From positions 62,001-126,000 of the forward strand of contig JAMPIV010022926.1 of assembly GCA_024509875.1 (NCBI GenBank): a DNA stretch of 64,000 bases, in the 5' to 3' direction. The notes beneath the pieces were generated by a model, which worked only from the letters and a program-made list of their open reading frames with translations, was not told the DNA's origin and searched no databases. This document shows, piece by piece, positions 1-10,358 of the stretch (position 1 is the stretch's first letter; every line of letters starts with the position of its first letter). Made by a program: the position numbers and the translations under genes. The stretch comes from Oreohelix idahoensis. Taxonomy: Eukaryota; Mollusca; Gastropoda; Stylommatophora; Oreohelicidae.

Positions 1-1853
1 GATTAATATGTGGACAGTTTATCTACCGGTCATTCTGGTCATCGCATTGATTTAAGGAAAGATTAAATCACGCCCACGGACATCGCCTGAGCAATGATAT
101 GAAGTTATTTTCAGTAACTTGGGCAGTGGGGGCGTTGCCTACTTAAAACAGAGAGAGCGGAACAGGATCAAACAGACACGGAAGTGGTTTCAGGAACGTT
201 GAGCGGGAGAGATCAAAGCAGTAGTGGTCCCGGAAACGAGACGCAAGCTTTCCTGGCGGAATTTTCGCACCTCTATGTTAAGCGCTGAACCGATCGAAGA
301 TGAATCGAACGCAACGAAACCAGGGGACGGCATCTCTCTTTAGTCTGTCGGTCAGATCCCCGAAAGTCTCCTGAGATCAAAAAAAGTGTCAACTTTCTCA
401 TGCCCCCCTCATCTTTAATTCCATTTTAAATATATACAGACCACGTAGAAAGCCATGCTATCATTCAGTTGCCAGAGATTTTAGATTCACTAGCTATCGT
501 AGAAATTTTGCTAGATTTCCATCTGAATTGGTGGCTACCATTGGAGTTTTTCTTTTTCTGTGCACGGTATAATATATTTGTTAAAAGTGATCAGTGGTCT
601 AGTGCTTTCATTTTATTTCACTGGATTTTGTGTTTATTTAATCTAGTTAATTAAACTCATCCCAAAAGTTCCAGTGGTAAATTTAATGATATATCTATTA
701 TAACATTTCCAAAAAAATAATAGATGCTTAAATGTTAAAGTAACTTTTAAAGTCGCGAAGGAATTTATAATTAATAAATTTAGTTAAGTCCTATATATAT
801 AGATGTGTATTTCAACCATTAGACTCGTGACGTGTTTTCTTAAATACATAATTAAATACGTGAATGTATATAATAGCCTTAACGGTAAATTTATCGCGCG
901 TTAAGAATATTATTTGATTTTGAAGTATGATTATGTTGTCATGGGTCTTCTATCTTTTTCTCCAGAATGATCACCTTTTCGATCCCAGCATTATTAATAA
1001 ATCATACAGAGAGTTTCAGACTCGGTTCTTAAAACTTCCAGATATATTGATGAAACATTTTAAAATTAATCTTGTGGCGGTCCGGTGCGGCCCAGCTATC
1101 ATAATTACATGAAAGAAAGCCAACCCAAGAACATTTTAAACAACCCATCAAAGTTAATGTCAATCTGTGAGATAAACTGGAAGATGAACAGTGCCAGTAG
1201 CGATAATTTTATTTACTGCTCTAAATGTGAGAGATTACCGATTTACCTGACTGTGACTGAGTCTGGTTTTTCCTCACTGGATTAAAAAAAACGCTTTACC
1301 GGTCAGTTGCTATCATCACGCATTGAAGGAATTATACCATCACCTCATTTTCACCCCGTGTCGAACTGTGTCAGTGCCATCCCACAGACTCCTTTTATAT
1401 AATAAAACACAAGAACTCTTAGGCCTTCAAGTCCGGCGATAAGTGGGAATTTTTTCTATCAACTAACCTCACTACATCTGGGGCGGGACATCGAAGGACT
1501 AGACAGTTTCACATGTCAATAGTTTAATTATTGTGTACCTAATTCTATGGATTGTCTGATGCTGCAATCGGTAAGTGTGTGTGTATATGAGTGTGGATCC
1601 TCACAGCGTGTATGAATGACAGGAGATTTATTTTTGCAAAACCATTTGTTAACTTGCCTACCGGGTAATACAATTTTCTGTATACCCTGCATTGTTCCTT
1701 TAAGTGGGATAATTTGTTAACTCTGTTTCATCCCCCCCTTTTTTCTTTGCTTAGTAAAGGGAAGACACAATTGGGATAACAGTATTTTTGTCTACCACCA
1801 TACCTAATATTGTAACACCTCTTTCAGAGTAATTAACTTCACTGTTAGGTTAC
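1..1853. other. AT-rich flank, no gene recognised
   Basis: I see no convincing coding region here. The open frames are about 60 codons and share nothing I recognise. The last five bases (GTTAC, 1849-1853) are repeated at 11691-11695 and are the left copy of the target duplication of the retrotransposon that follows. The pre-insertion sequence therefore ran from 1853 straight to 11696. Confidence 0.6.
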
Positions 1854-3185
1854 TGTTACGCACGGATCATTATTATTTTTCGTTTGTATAAACATTTTTC
1901 GTATGTATGATCATTTTTTGACTGAAATGTATATTATATATATTTACAGTCAAAGGGACAGAACCCGAAATATTGATACTGCTATTTTTTAGGAGTTTAC
2001 CTCCTCTTGTATAGAGACACGTTCGGTCTATAATTTCTTGAACGAAGCGTGACCACATCTCCTTATTTGGTAGTACCAGTCAACTATGGTAGATGTCTGA
2101 AAACCTGTCTTAACGCTTCTTTTCATGACCATAAAAGGCGCGACTGTGTAAGACTTTTATCTCGAATGTTCTTAGAATCGTCTTATTGTGAACGGCGACT
2201 CAGAGATTGTCGTTCTGCGCATGTCTCGACTTGGTTTTCGTTTGTTGTTCCGGCCAGCTCGGGGAGTTTAGAAATGGGCTAAGTAGCGAGCAGACGCGAC
2301 CTGCGTCTTGTGATTTTCTGAGGGAAATACATTGTCTTTGTGAGTTAGTTAGCTAACTAGACTATTTCCCAGTATTATTCAAGCCTGCCTGGAGGCATAT
2401 GTTCATGGTTGATTTTCCGAAATAAGGTAATTCCTCTTGTATCGAACTTTATGCTATCATCTAGAGGTTCGTCATTTTGTCGCCTTTTTGCTCGCCTGTG
2501 TGATTCAAAATGGAGAGGTACTTTGACTAGGATTAAGTCACCGGTATCTTTATACCTGAACTAGTTATATATATATGGGTCGCTCCAGACCAACAAGACT
2601 ATTGTCTGTGTTCCAGGATTCGTTATATCAGAGATCACGTCCAAGTCAGATGGTTAGACTTAGAAACATTATAAAGGTCGAGCTGACCTGTAATCCATGT
2701 ATGCTATTCACGTGCAGACAGTAAACGGACTGATTGTATACATCTGATCTGCTAGCATCAGAAAGGGAATATTTATTATTGTCTATGAACAGTGATGATC
2801 TGCAGCTGACACTGTTGCAGAATTTATATGTATTATTTATACAGCTTCACGAACTAGAACTCTATGATTTTGAATGCTGAACTCGTTGAACTATGTTGAT
2901 GATATAAATATCCTGACTGTTTTGTGGCGTGCAATAAATGGAAAAAATTATACAACGAAGTTACCATTTCTATGACTCTACACATCATGTTGCCTGTGTT
3001 ATACCTTGTGAACTGTTCTACTACCGCATACACAGCAACATCCTAAAATCAGAGAAGACACCTACATCTTGCACTTTAATACCAGGTGTCGATAGGGGTG
3101 GCAAGTGGTCGTCAATCTTATACGGAGCTAACGTACCTGGCATTGTGGCGCACCATTATCATTTAGCCTAAATCCACCCTTATCA
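1854..3185 (+). repeat. 5' LTR of element A
   Basis: This is a direct copy of 10359-11690 at a constant offset of 8505 bp, bounded by TG and CA. It contains a TATA-rich stretch near 2566 and an AATAAA at 2933-2938. That layout would suit U3 up to about 2600, R from there to roughly 2950, and U5 for the rest. The small open frames inside it occur identically in both LTRs and look like chance frames. Confidence 0.95.
2566..2576 (+). promoter_or_regulatory. Candidate TATA element in the LTR
   Basis: An alternating TATATATATAT run lies in the middle of the LTR, about 365 bp before the AATAAA at 2933-2938. The same pair is present in the 3' LTR. The position suits an LTR promoter and polyadenylation signal, but this is inferred from position and composition only. 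Confidence 0.35.
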
Positions 3186-3189
3186 TTTT

Positions 3190-3206
3190 TGGTGGCCATA
3201 GGTTGG
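3190..3206 (+). other. Candidate primer binding site of element A
   Basis: Five bases after the LTR the sequence reads TGGTGGCCATAGGTTGG. It starts with the TGG that pairs with a tRNA 3' CCA, at the expected place for minus-strand priming. I could not assign the tRNA species. Confidence 0.5.
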
Positions 3207-4180
3207 TTTACTCTGATACCAGCTCTCAAGGGGGTCAACAAACCCAGACATCATCAGCAGACTACAAGACAACGTTGCAGTTTCTATTCATCACCTTTGA
3301 TGAAAGATTTTGAAAGTACCCGGCATTACTGACAGTTGTTGATATTTTGAAACTACCCGGCGCTGCTCGGCAGTATTGAAGTTTGTCTACATCTAGAAGG
3401 ACAAGTTCCGAGCGAATGGATTTCCTGATCTGTTAAGAAGAAGGACAAGTGCCGTAACAACTGTTCCGGTCTGAGAGGTACTGTTGCAGATTCAGAAGGT
3501 CAAGTTCAGAAGCTGTTTCCTGTTAGAAGCTCATTTCCTTCGTCATGGCAGTTTACGAGAGCAGATATGGATCAACGTTGGATCATTGTCCTAAGAATGC
3601 TGATCACATCCTGTTCTGAACTGTGCTGACGTTGTGGATACATAGAAGTTAAGTGGCCTGTTTTGTTTGTGAACTGTGCCCTTATGTTCTAGCTGAGCCT
3701 TCTAAATTCTTTCACATTTTTTGCTATTTGTTACATGTTATATGTTTTTTGTATTTGTATATTTATATGTTTATATTCTGCGGGTTTTCTCGGTTGGGCG
3801 GTGTCTTTCAGTAGAAAATACCACGTCACAGAGGTTCTACTGTTAGCGTTTTCGTTAGGGACTGTGCGAATTTCCTACTGTGAAATTTGCTAGCGACAAT
3901 CGTTGCTATATCTGTTTAGTTGTGACGAGTTGTGCTTTATTTTTGTTTCTTGTATATTTTTTTTTTCTTTTTCTTTTCTCTCTTTCTTTCTGTTTTTTAG
4001 TTTCGATTTCGATGGTTTGTATTTGTAGGTCTCCCCTTTTCTATTATTCAGTTCTTTACGTATATTTTTGTGTATACACTGTAGCGTCATTTGTTTGTCA
4101 TATCTTTGCATTTTGTCATCACATTTCTTTTTAGTTTCGCTGTTTATTTATTTGACTTATGCGAATGTTTTCGTATTGTT

Positions 4181-4370
4181 TGATCTTTGTTGCTGTTTAC
4201 ATTGACTCTGATCTTTGTTATTGTTTACATTGACTCTGATCTTTGTTATTGTTTACATTGACTTTGATCTTTGTTGTTGTTTACATTGACTTTGATCTTT
4301 GTTATTGTTTACATTGTTGGTGACCTTTGTTATTGTTTACATTGTCTTGTTATTGTTTGCATAGTTCTTG
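4181..4370 (+). repeat. 28-bp minisatellite in the retrotransposon leader
   Basis: About six to seven imperfect copies of a 28-base unit containing 'ttgttattgtttacattg' lie in the leader. The first copies are near identical and the last are shortened. They are internal to element A and so are copied with it. Confidence 0.8.
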
Positions 4371-4711
4371 CATAGTTAGCTTTCACTATTGTTACATATA
4401 TGCTCATGCACTATTGGTCTATAGTGCACTTATCATAACTAACTGGTGGGTTTTTTGCTTATGCACTATTGTAGTGCAGTTATGATAAATAACTGATGGT
4501 TATGCACTGATTTGGGTAGTGCACTGATGATTAAGAAGTGACTTGTGATATTATTATACATTTGATAATACAAGTTGGTGTCAAGTCTTGTTTCCCACAG
4601 AGATTGGGTTAAACATAGTGATTATACAAGCACTTTATTAAGTCTTGTTGCTATTAAGATTGGAATAAGATAATTAATTATTTCAGGTTCTGTACTCACA
4701 TTTTAGACATC

Positions 4712-5647
4712 ATGTCTACATTTGGGTACTTTATTGAGCAGGGTAAAGCCCTTGGGAAGACAGGTGATAAATTAGAAGAATTTGCGACTGTTCAATATGC
4801 CAAGGCATTGAAGTCGGAAGAAAAGAAAATGAAAGAACAAACTGAACAAAAGAGAATAGATGCTGAAAATTTAAAACTGCAGATGCAGGTAGATGAAAAA
4901 AGATTACAAATGGAAATGGAAAAACAAAAAAGAGAAGCAGAATCTCAGGAGAAGAGACTTGAAAAAGAGGCTGAAAATAAGAGACTTGAAATAGAGGCTG
5001 AAAATAAAAGATTAGAAAAACAAGCTGAGGCTGAAGAAAGAAGGTTACAAAGAGAAGCTGATGAGAGAAAAGCAAAAATGGAGCATGAAGAAAAACTCAT
5101 AGCTTTAGAGTTAGAGAAGTTAAAGTTATTGAACGCTGGTAATGCTAATGATGCAAATAAGGTGTCAGATAAGACTAATGCTAAGGATTTCAAGCTTAAT
5201 CTACCAGCATTTAATCCCTCAATCGATGATATAACATTTTATCTAGATAGATTCGAAAGTGCATGTAATGTGCATAATATAGATAAAACATTATATGTTT
5301 ATCATCTGTCCAAGATACTTAGAGGTGATGCTTTGACTTTGTTGAGTATGGTAGATGTGCCTGACAAAAACAACTATGAGGTTGTCAGAGCAGCATTGTT
5401 AAAGAAGTACCAACTTAACGAGGACGGATATCGTCTTAAATTTAAAAACATGTTACCAGAAACTGGAGTTGAATTCTCTGAATTCATCTCAGGCATCCGT
5501 CTTACTTTTTTACGATGGGTTGAGTTGTCTAAGACAGAGAGTACATTTGAAGCTCTTACGGACTTACTACTTAGAGACAAGGTTATGTCTTCTGTTAATG
5601 AATCCTTTCTTTCTTTTCTTCATGAGCGTAAGCCTAAAAAAACATAA
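4712..5647 (+). CDS. Gag, N-terminal and capsid-like part (element A)
   Basis: A 311-residue frame opens with MSTFGYFIEQGKALG. Residues about 35-140 are an extreme Lys/Glu/Arg-rich heptad-like stretch (repeated RLEKEAENK-type units), so a long coiled coil is predicted. Residues about 158-305 are a helical gag region (LPAFNPSIDDITFYLDRFE, then LSKILRGDALTLL and LLKKYQLNEDGYR), which resembles the retrotransposon gag/SCAN-like domain. Gag should form the particle that packages element RNA in the cytoplasm. The frame ends at TAA (5645-5647) just after a run of seven A. The sequence continues as gag one frame back from about 5641, so this is an apparent -1 event. I chose this ATG because it opens the coiled coil and no upstream frame extends it. 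Confidence 0.85.
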   Translation: MSTFGYFIEQGKALGKTGDKLEEFATVQYAKALKSEEKKMKEQTEQKRIDAENLKLQMQVDEKRLQMEMEKQKREAESQEKRLEKEAENKRLEIEAENKRLEKQAEAEERRLQREADERKAKMEHEEKLIALELEKLKLLNAGNANDANKVSDKTNAKDFKLNLPAFNPSIDDITFYLDRFESACNVHNIDKTLYVYHLSKILRGDALTLLSMVDVPDKNNYEVVRAALLKKYQLNEDGYRLKFKNMLPETGVEFSEFISGIRLTFLRWVELSKTESTFEALTDLLLRDKVMSSVNESFLSFLHERKPKKT

Positions 5648-6216
5648 AAGAAATGGAAGAATACTGTAGCCAGTATGTTACTGCGCATCCTCACATAACC
5701 ATTAGCAACTCTAAAGTAAAAGAAGGTCTGCCAGTTGCTTCGGCAGCACCTTATGGCCCAAATTTTATGCGTAAATTTCAGGGTAGCCAGCAAAATTTCA
5801 ATAAAAAGAGTAACCGTAATTATGCCCAGAATCATAGTAATCAATTCCAGGGTGATTCTTCTTCCCAGAACTGGAGACATCCTAATACTACACGTTATTC
5901 TACTCCGGTTAACTTTAGAAATTTTCACAAAGGTAATCGGTATAGAGGAAAATATTTTTCTCAGAGACCTCAATACCAGGATAATAGAGGTTCTCAACAG
6001 TATAGAGATGGTAATGACAGTTATGGAAACTGGAACTCAAACCAGGATAAAAATTACAGTAGGGACTTTAATGATAATTGCAGAGGCAATAATGGTCGCG
6101 GTAGATCGCAACATAAGAGAAAAAAATATCAACAGACAAACTCTGTTCAACAAGAATCTCAGGGAGTAGATAAACAGGTTAATGATAATAAAGACCATAA
6201 TGCTATCGGATGCTAA
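5641..6216 (+). CDS. Gag C-terminal, nucleocapsid-like part (element A)
   Basis: This continues gag in the -1 frame. It begins with residues NIKEMEEYC that follow naturally from the preceding frame, then becomes rich in Asn, Gln, Gly, Arg, Ser and Tyr (about 130 residues of low-complexity RNA-binding-like sequence). No classical CCHC zinc knuckle is visible. The first Cys-rich motif, CIQC with a later CGH, appears only after the in-frame TAA at 6214-6216. A basic, Asn/Gln-rich tail suits nucleic-acid binding, but that is inference. The 5' join is a homopolymer A run, so a single lost A, a sequencing error or programmed frameshifting would all give this picture. Confidence 0.7.
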   Translation, partial: NIKEMEEYCSQYVTAHPHITISNSKVKEGLPVASAAPYGPNFMRKFQGSQQNFNKKSNRNYAQNHSNQFQGDSSSQNWRHPNTTRYSTPVNFRNFHKGNRYRGKYFSQRPQYQDNRGSQQYRDGNDSYGNWNSNQDKNYSRDFNDNCRGNNGRGRSQHKRKKYQQTNSVQQESQGVDKQVNDNKDHNAIGC

Positions 6217-7131
6217 TCTTTTGATTTTGGTAGAGCAAATAAATGTATCCAATGCAGTACTTTATTTGACCCAAAGACCGTTAGTACTTTAAGCTGTGGT
6301 CATCCTTTGCCCGCTCTTCCTGCTAATGTTGCTCATGATGGGAGAGGTTCTCTTATATTACATAAGGGGCTTGTAAATAATAATCCAGTCTCAGTGTTGT
6401 TTGACTCTGGATGTACTACTGTCGGGGTTAGGCAATCTCTTGTAGATCCATCCTGTGCTACAGGAAAGGTCATCAAATGTGTCACATTTGGTGGCACGTT
6501 GGAAAAGTATCCTACTGCTATAATACACATTGCTACTCCTTTCTTCACGGGAGAGGTCCACGCGTGTCTACTTCCAAACCCTATTGCGGACCTTATTATT
6601 GGTCGCATTCACGGAGTTAGGGAATGTACCCCACAGCAGATTGCTGTTTGGGAAGAGCAAAACATTGAAGCTACCAATGCGGTGGTCACAAGAGCACATG
6701 CTCTGGATCCACCTCAAACTTCATTAACTAATAATGATGAAGTAAATGACCAAGATAGTCACTTGACTATTACACGTGACTCATTTATCAAATTGCAAGA
6801 AGAAGATCCTTCTTTACAAAAATTCTTCATTCTAGCAAAAAAAGGTGATCCTAATCAAAATACTAATAGAAAATCTTGGATTTCTATGAAGAACGGCGTA
6901 CTTGTACGTATGGTACAAGACTCGACTACGTCCACTCATTCACAAATTCTTGTGCCCAAGAGCATGAGATTGCAAATATTGCAACATGCTCATGACTCGC
7001 AATGTGCTGGACATATGGGTTTTTTCCCGTACAAAGTCGAGGGTTCTTGCGGCTTTCTTTTGGCCATTTGTGAGCAAGGACATACGAATGTACTGTCGCT
7101 CTTGCAAAGTATGTCAGGAGGTCAAATCTAA
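6217..7131 (+). CDS. Protease and start of integrase (element A)
   Basis: The frame runs on in phase after the TAA at 6214-6216. It holds a Cys motif (CIQC...CGH, 6253-6312) and then a retropepsin-like domain with VSVLFDSGCTTVG (active-site DSG, about 6391-6430) and a later hydrophobic-Gly motif LIIGRIHG near 6590. It next has the region that leads into integrase (YxMKNGVLVR-like) and the two histidines of the integrase zinc domain (HDSQCAGHMG, about 6990-7018). At about 7018-7028 (six T then three C) the reading moves to the next frame, and this frame ends at 7131 as noise. There is no obvious separate start. The ATG-less junction after a stop suggests readthrough of gag, or damage. Confidence 0.75.
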   Translation, partial: SFDFGRANKCIQCSTLFDPKTVSTLSCGHPLPALPANVAHDGRGSLILHKGLVNNNPVSVLFDSGCTTVGVRQSLVDPSCATGKVIKCVTFGGTLEKYPTAIIHIATPFFTGEVHACLLPNPIADLIIGRIHGVRECTPQQIAVWEEQNIEATNAVVTRAHALDPPQTSLTNNDEVNDQDSHLTITRDSFIKLQEEDPSLQKFFILAKKGDPNQNTNRKSWISMKNGVLVRMVQDSTTSTHSQILVPKSMRLQILQHAHDSQCAGHMGFFPYKVEGSCGFLLAICEQGHTNVLSLLQSMSGGQI

Positions 7132-9586
7132 AGGACCACGACATGCTGCGCCTATCCAGGCTGCTGACATTCCTATTCGCCCTTTTCAAAAAATGGCAAT
7201 AGATATTATCGGTCCTTTTAGAATTAAGTCGGCTAGAGGACATCAATTTATCCTTACATGTGTCGATATGTGCACACGTTGGCCAGAGGCAATACCTCTC
7301 AAGAGCATCTCAACTGCTGATATCGCAGACGCTCTTTGGCTGATATTTTCTCGCTTGGGTTTTCCCGGAGAAATATTGTCAGACCATGGCACTCAACTTA
7401 TATCAGACACTATGTCACAGGTAATGTCTATGCTACACATTAAAAGGTCTCTCAGCAGTATCTATCACCCAATGTCTAATGGGTTGGTCGAACGTTTAAA
7501 TAGGACTCTGAAAACTTTACTTGGTAAAATAACTGAGGATCATCCTCAGGATTGGGACAGGGTCTTACCCGCGGCTCTCTTTGCGTATAGAGAGGTCCCC
7601 AATGAACATACAGGGTTTTCCCCTTTTGAACTTGTTTTTGGCGCGCAACCGTGCGGCCCTATGTCTTTACTTCACGATCTAATCACTGCCGATAATATTA
7701 GCGATGAAACTCAATCTTCTTATGAGTACGTCATTGCTCTTAGGCAAAAGATCATCGAGGCATGCAAACTAGCAACTTCGTCTTCCGAATTTGCTAAAGA
7801 AAAGGCAAGGCAGTTTGCAAATAAGAATAGATGTCTACGACAACTTTGTCCAGGTGACAAAGCTCTCGTTCTACTTCCTTCAAGGGAGAACAGACTTCTA
7901 ATTGCATGGAAAGGTCCATATGCAATAGTCTCCAAAATTTCTGATGTCGACTATGTTGTCGATATTGATGGAAAGCATAAAACTTTCCACATAAATATGC
8001 TCACGGAATTTTATGAAAGACCTGACTATTTGCAGCCTATTTTCCAGGCTACGGACAATTCTCAAGCACCTCATGGTCAGTACTCATCTCTGTCAGTTAT
8101 ACAGGATGAGGAAACTACTTTTTCTGATGTCAATCTTCCTCTTTCTATGGTCCCACTTTATTCTACGGAATCTTGGAAAAACGTGACCGTTTCTCCAAAT
8201 CTTTCCGCTGAGGAACATCGACAAGTTTCTTCGATGTTGCAAACATTTCAGGATGTTCTTACAGACATCCCGGGACACACACATGTCATTGAACATGACA
8301 TTGTGCTAACTGATCACAATCCTATCAGAGTCAGACCCTATCCAATACCTATCCATTTCCAGTCTCAAGTCGAAAAAGAATTGGATGAAATGATACGTTT
8401 GGAAATCATTGAACCATCCACTTCAGCATACTCTTCGTCTATGGTTATTGTTCGAAAGAAGGATAATAACATTCGCATTTGCGTAGATTATCGCAAATTG
8501 AACCAAGTTACGAAGTTCGATGCTGAACCTATGCCTTCATTAGAAGAGCTACTCAATAAACTTTCTAATTCTAGATTCTTTACCAAACTAGATTTGTCTA
8601 AAGGTTATTGGCAAGTCCCGCTAACAGAACGTGCCAAACCTTTCACAGCTTTTTCTACACCTAGGGGTTTATTCCAATGGAATTTCATGCCTTTTGGTCT
8701 TATGAACGCCCCTGCTACATTCGTACGCATGATGCGGCGAATTCTCGCATATCGTACAGATGTCATAGCATACCTAGATGATATCTGTCTATTCAGTGAT
8801 TCCTGGGAAGATCACTATTTGGGTTTATACGAATTACTGTCCACTCTTCGCGAGTATAACTTGACTGCAAAACCCTCTAAAGCCTTTATAGGATTTAGTG
8901 AGATTTCTTTCCTAGGTCATCGTGTTGGTCGTGGTCTTTTAAAGACAGAGGACCACAATGTTTCAAAAATACTTAACATTTCGGTCCCTAAGACGAAGAA
9001 ACAAGTAAGGAGTCTATTAGGTTTGATCCAATTCTACGGACGATTCATTCCGAATCTGTCCTCCATTATGGCACCGCTTTCTACTTTATTGAAGAAAGGG
9101 TCGCCTAATCTGATCCGCTGGTCTAAAGAATGTCAATCCTCATTGGACCAGGTTAAAGCCCTATTTTCATCTCCACCTATTCTTAGGTTACCTACTATTG
9201 AGAAGACTTTTGTTCTTCGGAGTGATGCCTCGTCAACTGGGATTGGGGCAGCACTAATGCAGGAGTATTCTGATACTCTGCATCCGGTGATGTATATCTC
9301 TAGGAAATTAAATGCTGCAGAAAAAAATTACTCGGTTTTAGACCGTGAGTTATTGGCTATGGTATGGTCTATTCTGAAGTTACAAAGATTTCTTCTAGGC
9401 GCACATTTCATTGTGGAAACCGACCAGAAAGCGCTAACTGCTATTCAGAGCAAAAACTTGAAGAGCTCGAGGTCCACTCGTTATGCCATAGCTCTTCAAC
9501 CATTTCATTTCTCGGTTCGAGCTATCCGTGGTTCGGATAATGTGATGGCAGACATTCTGTCCAGATGCCCACACGATTCCACATGA
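6986..9586 (+). CDS. Integrase - RT - RNase H polyprotein (element A)
   Basis: The genuine part starts near 7025, directly after the frame change. Order: zinc-domain cysteines (YCRSCKVCQ), then the DD35E integrase core with MAIDIIGPF, LSDHGTQ and SNGLVERLNR (35 residues between the second Asp and the Glu), then a GPY/F-type module (WKGPYAIV). Reverse transcriptase follows (ICVDYRKLNQ, FTKLDLSKGYWQ, FGLMNAP and catalytic YLDD near 8770), then gypsy-type RNase H (FVLRSDAS, DRELLAMVW, TDQKAL) to the stop after DILSRCPHDST. The enzyme copies element RNA to DNA and integrates it. All catalytic motifs are intact. The domain order, with integrase first, is the Gmr1 hallmark. The stop is followed at once by 3' untranslated sequence. 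Confidence 0.95.
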   Translation: MLMTRNVLDIWVFSRTKSRVLAAFFWPFVSKDIRMYCRSCKVCQEVKSKGPRHAAPIQAADIPIRPFQKMAIDIIGPFRIKSARGHQFILTCVDMCTRWPEAIPLKSISTADIADALWLIFSRLGFPGEILSDHGTQLISDTMSQVMSMLHIKRSLSSIYHPMSNGLVERLNRTLKTLLGKITEDHPQDWDRVLPAALFAYREVPNEHTGFSPFELVFGAQPCGPMSLLHDLITADNISDETQSSYEYVIALRQKIIEACKLATSSSEFAKEKARQFANKNRCLRQLCPGDKALVLLPSRENRLLIAWKGPYAIVSKISDVDYVVDIDGKHKTFHINMLTEFYERPDYLQPIFQATDNSQAPHGQYSSLSVIQDEETTFSDVNLPLSMVPLYSTESWKNVTVSPNLSAEEHRQVSSMLQTFQDVLTDIPGHTHVIEHDIVLTDHNPIRVRPYPIPIHFQSQVEKELDEMIRLEIIEPSTSAYSSSMVIVRKKDNNIRICVDYRKLNQVTKFDAEPMPSLEELLNKLSNSRFFTKLDLSKGYWQVPLTERAKPFTAFSTPRGLFQWNFMPFGLMNAPATFVRMMRRILAYRTDVIAYLDDICLFSDSWEDHYLGLYELLSTLREYNLTAKPSKAFIGFSEISFLGHRVGRGLLKTEDHNVSKILNISVPKTKKQVRSLLGLIQFYGRFIPNLSSIMAPLSTLLKKGSPNLIRWSKECQSSLDQVKALFSSPPILRLPTIEKTFVLRSDASSTGIGAALMQEYSDTLHPVMYISRKLNAAEKNYSVLDRELLAMVWSILKLQRFLLGAHFIVETDQKALTAIQSKNLKSSRSTRYAIALQPFHFSVRAIRGSDNVMADILSRCPHDST

Positions 9587-10358
9587 TTCTTCTGTCATAT
9601 ATATTTCCTGATATACAAGCCAATATTATAATGACATGTTAATAGATTTTTTTTCTCACTTTTTTGGGGCGGAATTTATAACATTGTACCATGTAATTAT
9701 CTAAGAAGGCTTAGTTAGTGATATACGGGCCAAAAGATCACTCGGCCACATTTAAATAAATTATTTTCAGGATTGTATTAGGAGATTTACCAGTTGTCTT
9801 TAAGATTTGTGTTATTGATATTTTCGCAGCACATCATTGAAGTCTGCGAGTTTATGTCCATTGTGGAACTTTGAGGATATCAAGTCCTGTCCTAGATTGG
9901 GAGCGGATGATGTCCACATCTTCTTCTATTGAATGTTTTATGTCAACGAAGATCAACACATGTATTACTTACTAATTACTGTTGCTTTATATAATATAAT
10001 AATATAGTGCGGTATATTAGTAAATTACACCGCTATTTGCAACACATTGTATGATACCATAATAATATATTTAATTTCATATATTGGTATGAGAATAATT
10101 TGATTTTCATTATGATGTTGCCATCATTGTGGCGTGTGTTGGTGGCACCTTCCTGGAATATATAAGCGTATACTTAGATAAATTTTTTCTCCAAGGATCT
10201 GAGATATGATCTCAGTGTCGCTCCATGCGTTGAGCTAATTTGTTAGGTATATATCCGCGCATCATACGTGCGTTAGGAGCCTAGATTTTTTTTCCGGCTC
10301 CAGGATTTAAAAAAAAAAAAAATGTTTCATTTTTTTTTTCCCCGGGAGGGTGCGGTAA
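9587..10358 (+). other. 3' untranslated region and polypurine tract (element A)
   Basis: There is no coding sequence. The region ends in T-rich sequence and a short purine run (gggaggg, 10344-10350) just before the 3' LTR. This is the likely plus-strand primer, although it is interrupted by 'tgcggtaa' before the LTR TG. Confidence 0.6.

Larger units (their letters stand above)
3186..4711 (+). other. Untranslated leader of element A
   Basis: About 1.5 kb lies between the 5' LTR and the gag start. It is T-rich with no long frame. It carries a short tandem repeat (4181-4370) and several imperfect copies of a short motif around 'tatgcactattg' between about 4400 and 4520. A long leader could hold packaging or translation signals, but I see no defined structure. 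Confidence 0.6.

Noticed and set aside
2049..2282. Identical 77-codon frames in both LTRs (also 2938-3171 and the copies at 10554 and 11443)
   Set aside because: Identity is explained by the young LTR duplication. The frames lack any recognisable motif.
4731..5193. Minus-strand frames rich in Leu, Phe and Ser across the gag coiled coil
   Set aside because: They are the antisense shadow of the Lys/Glu-rich coiled coil; no independent signal.
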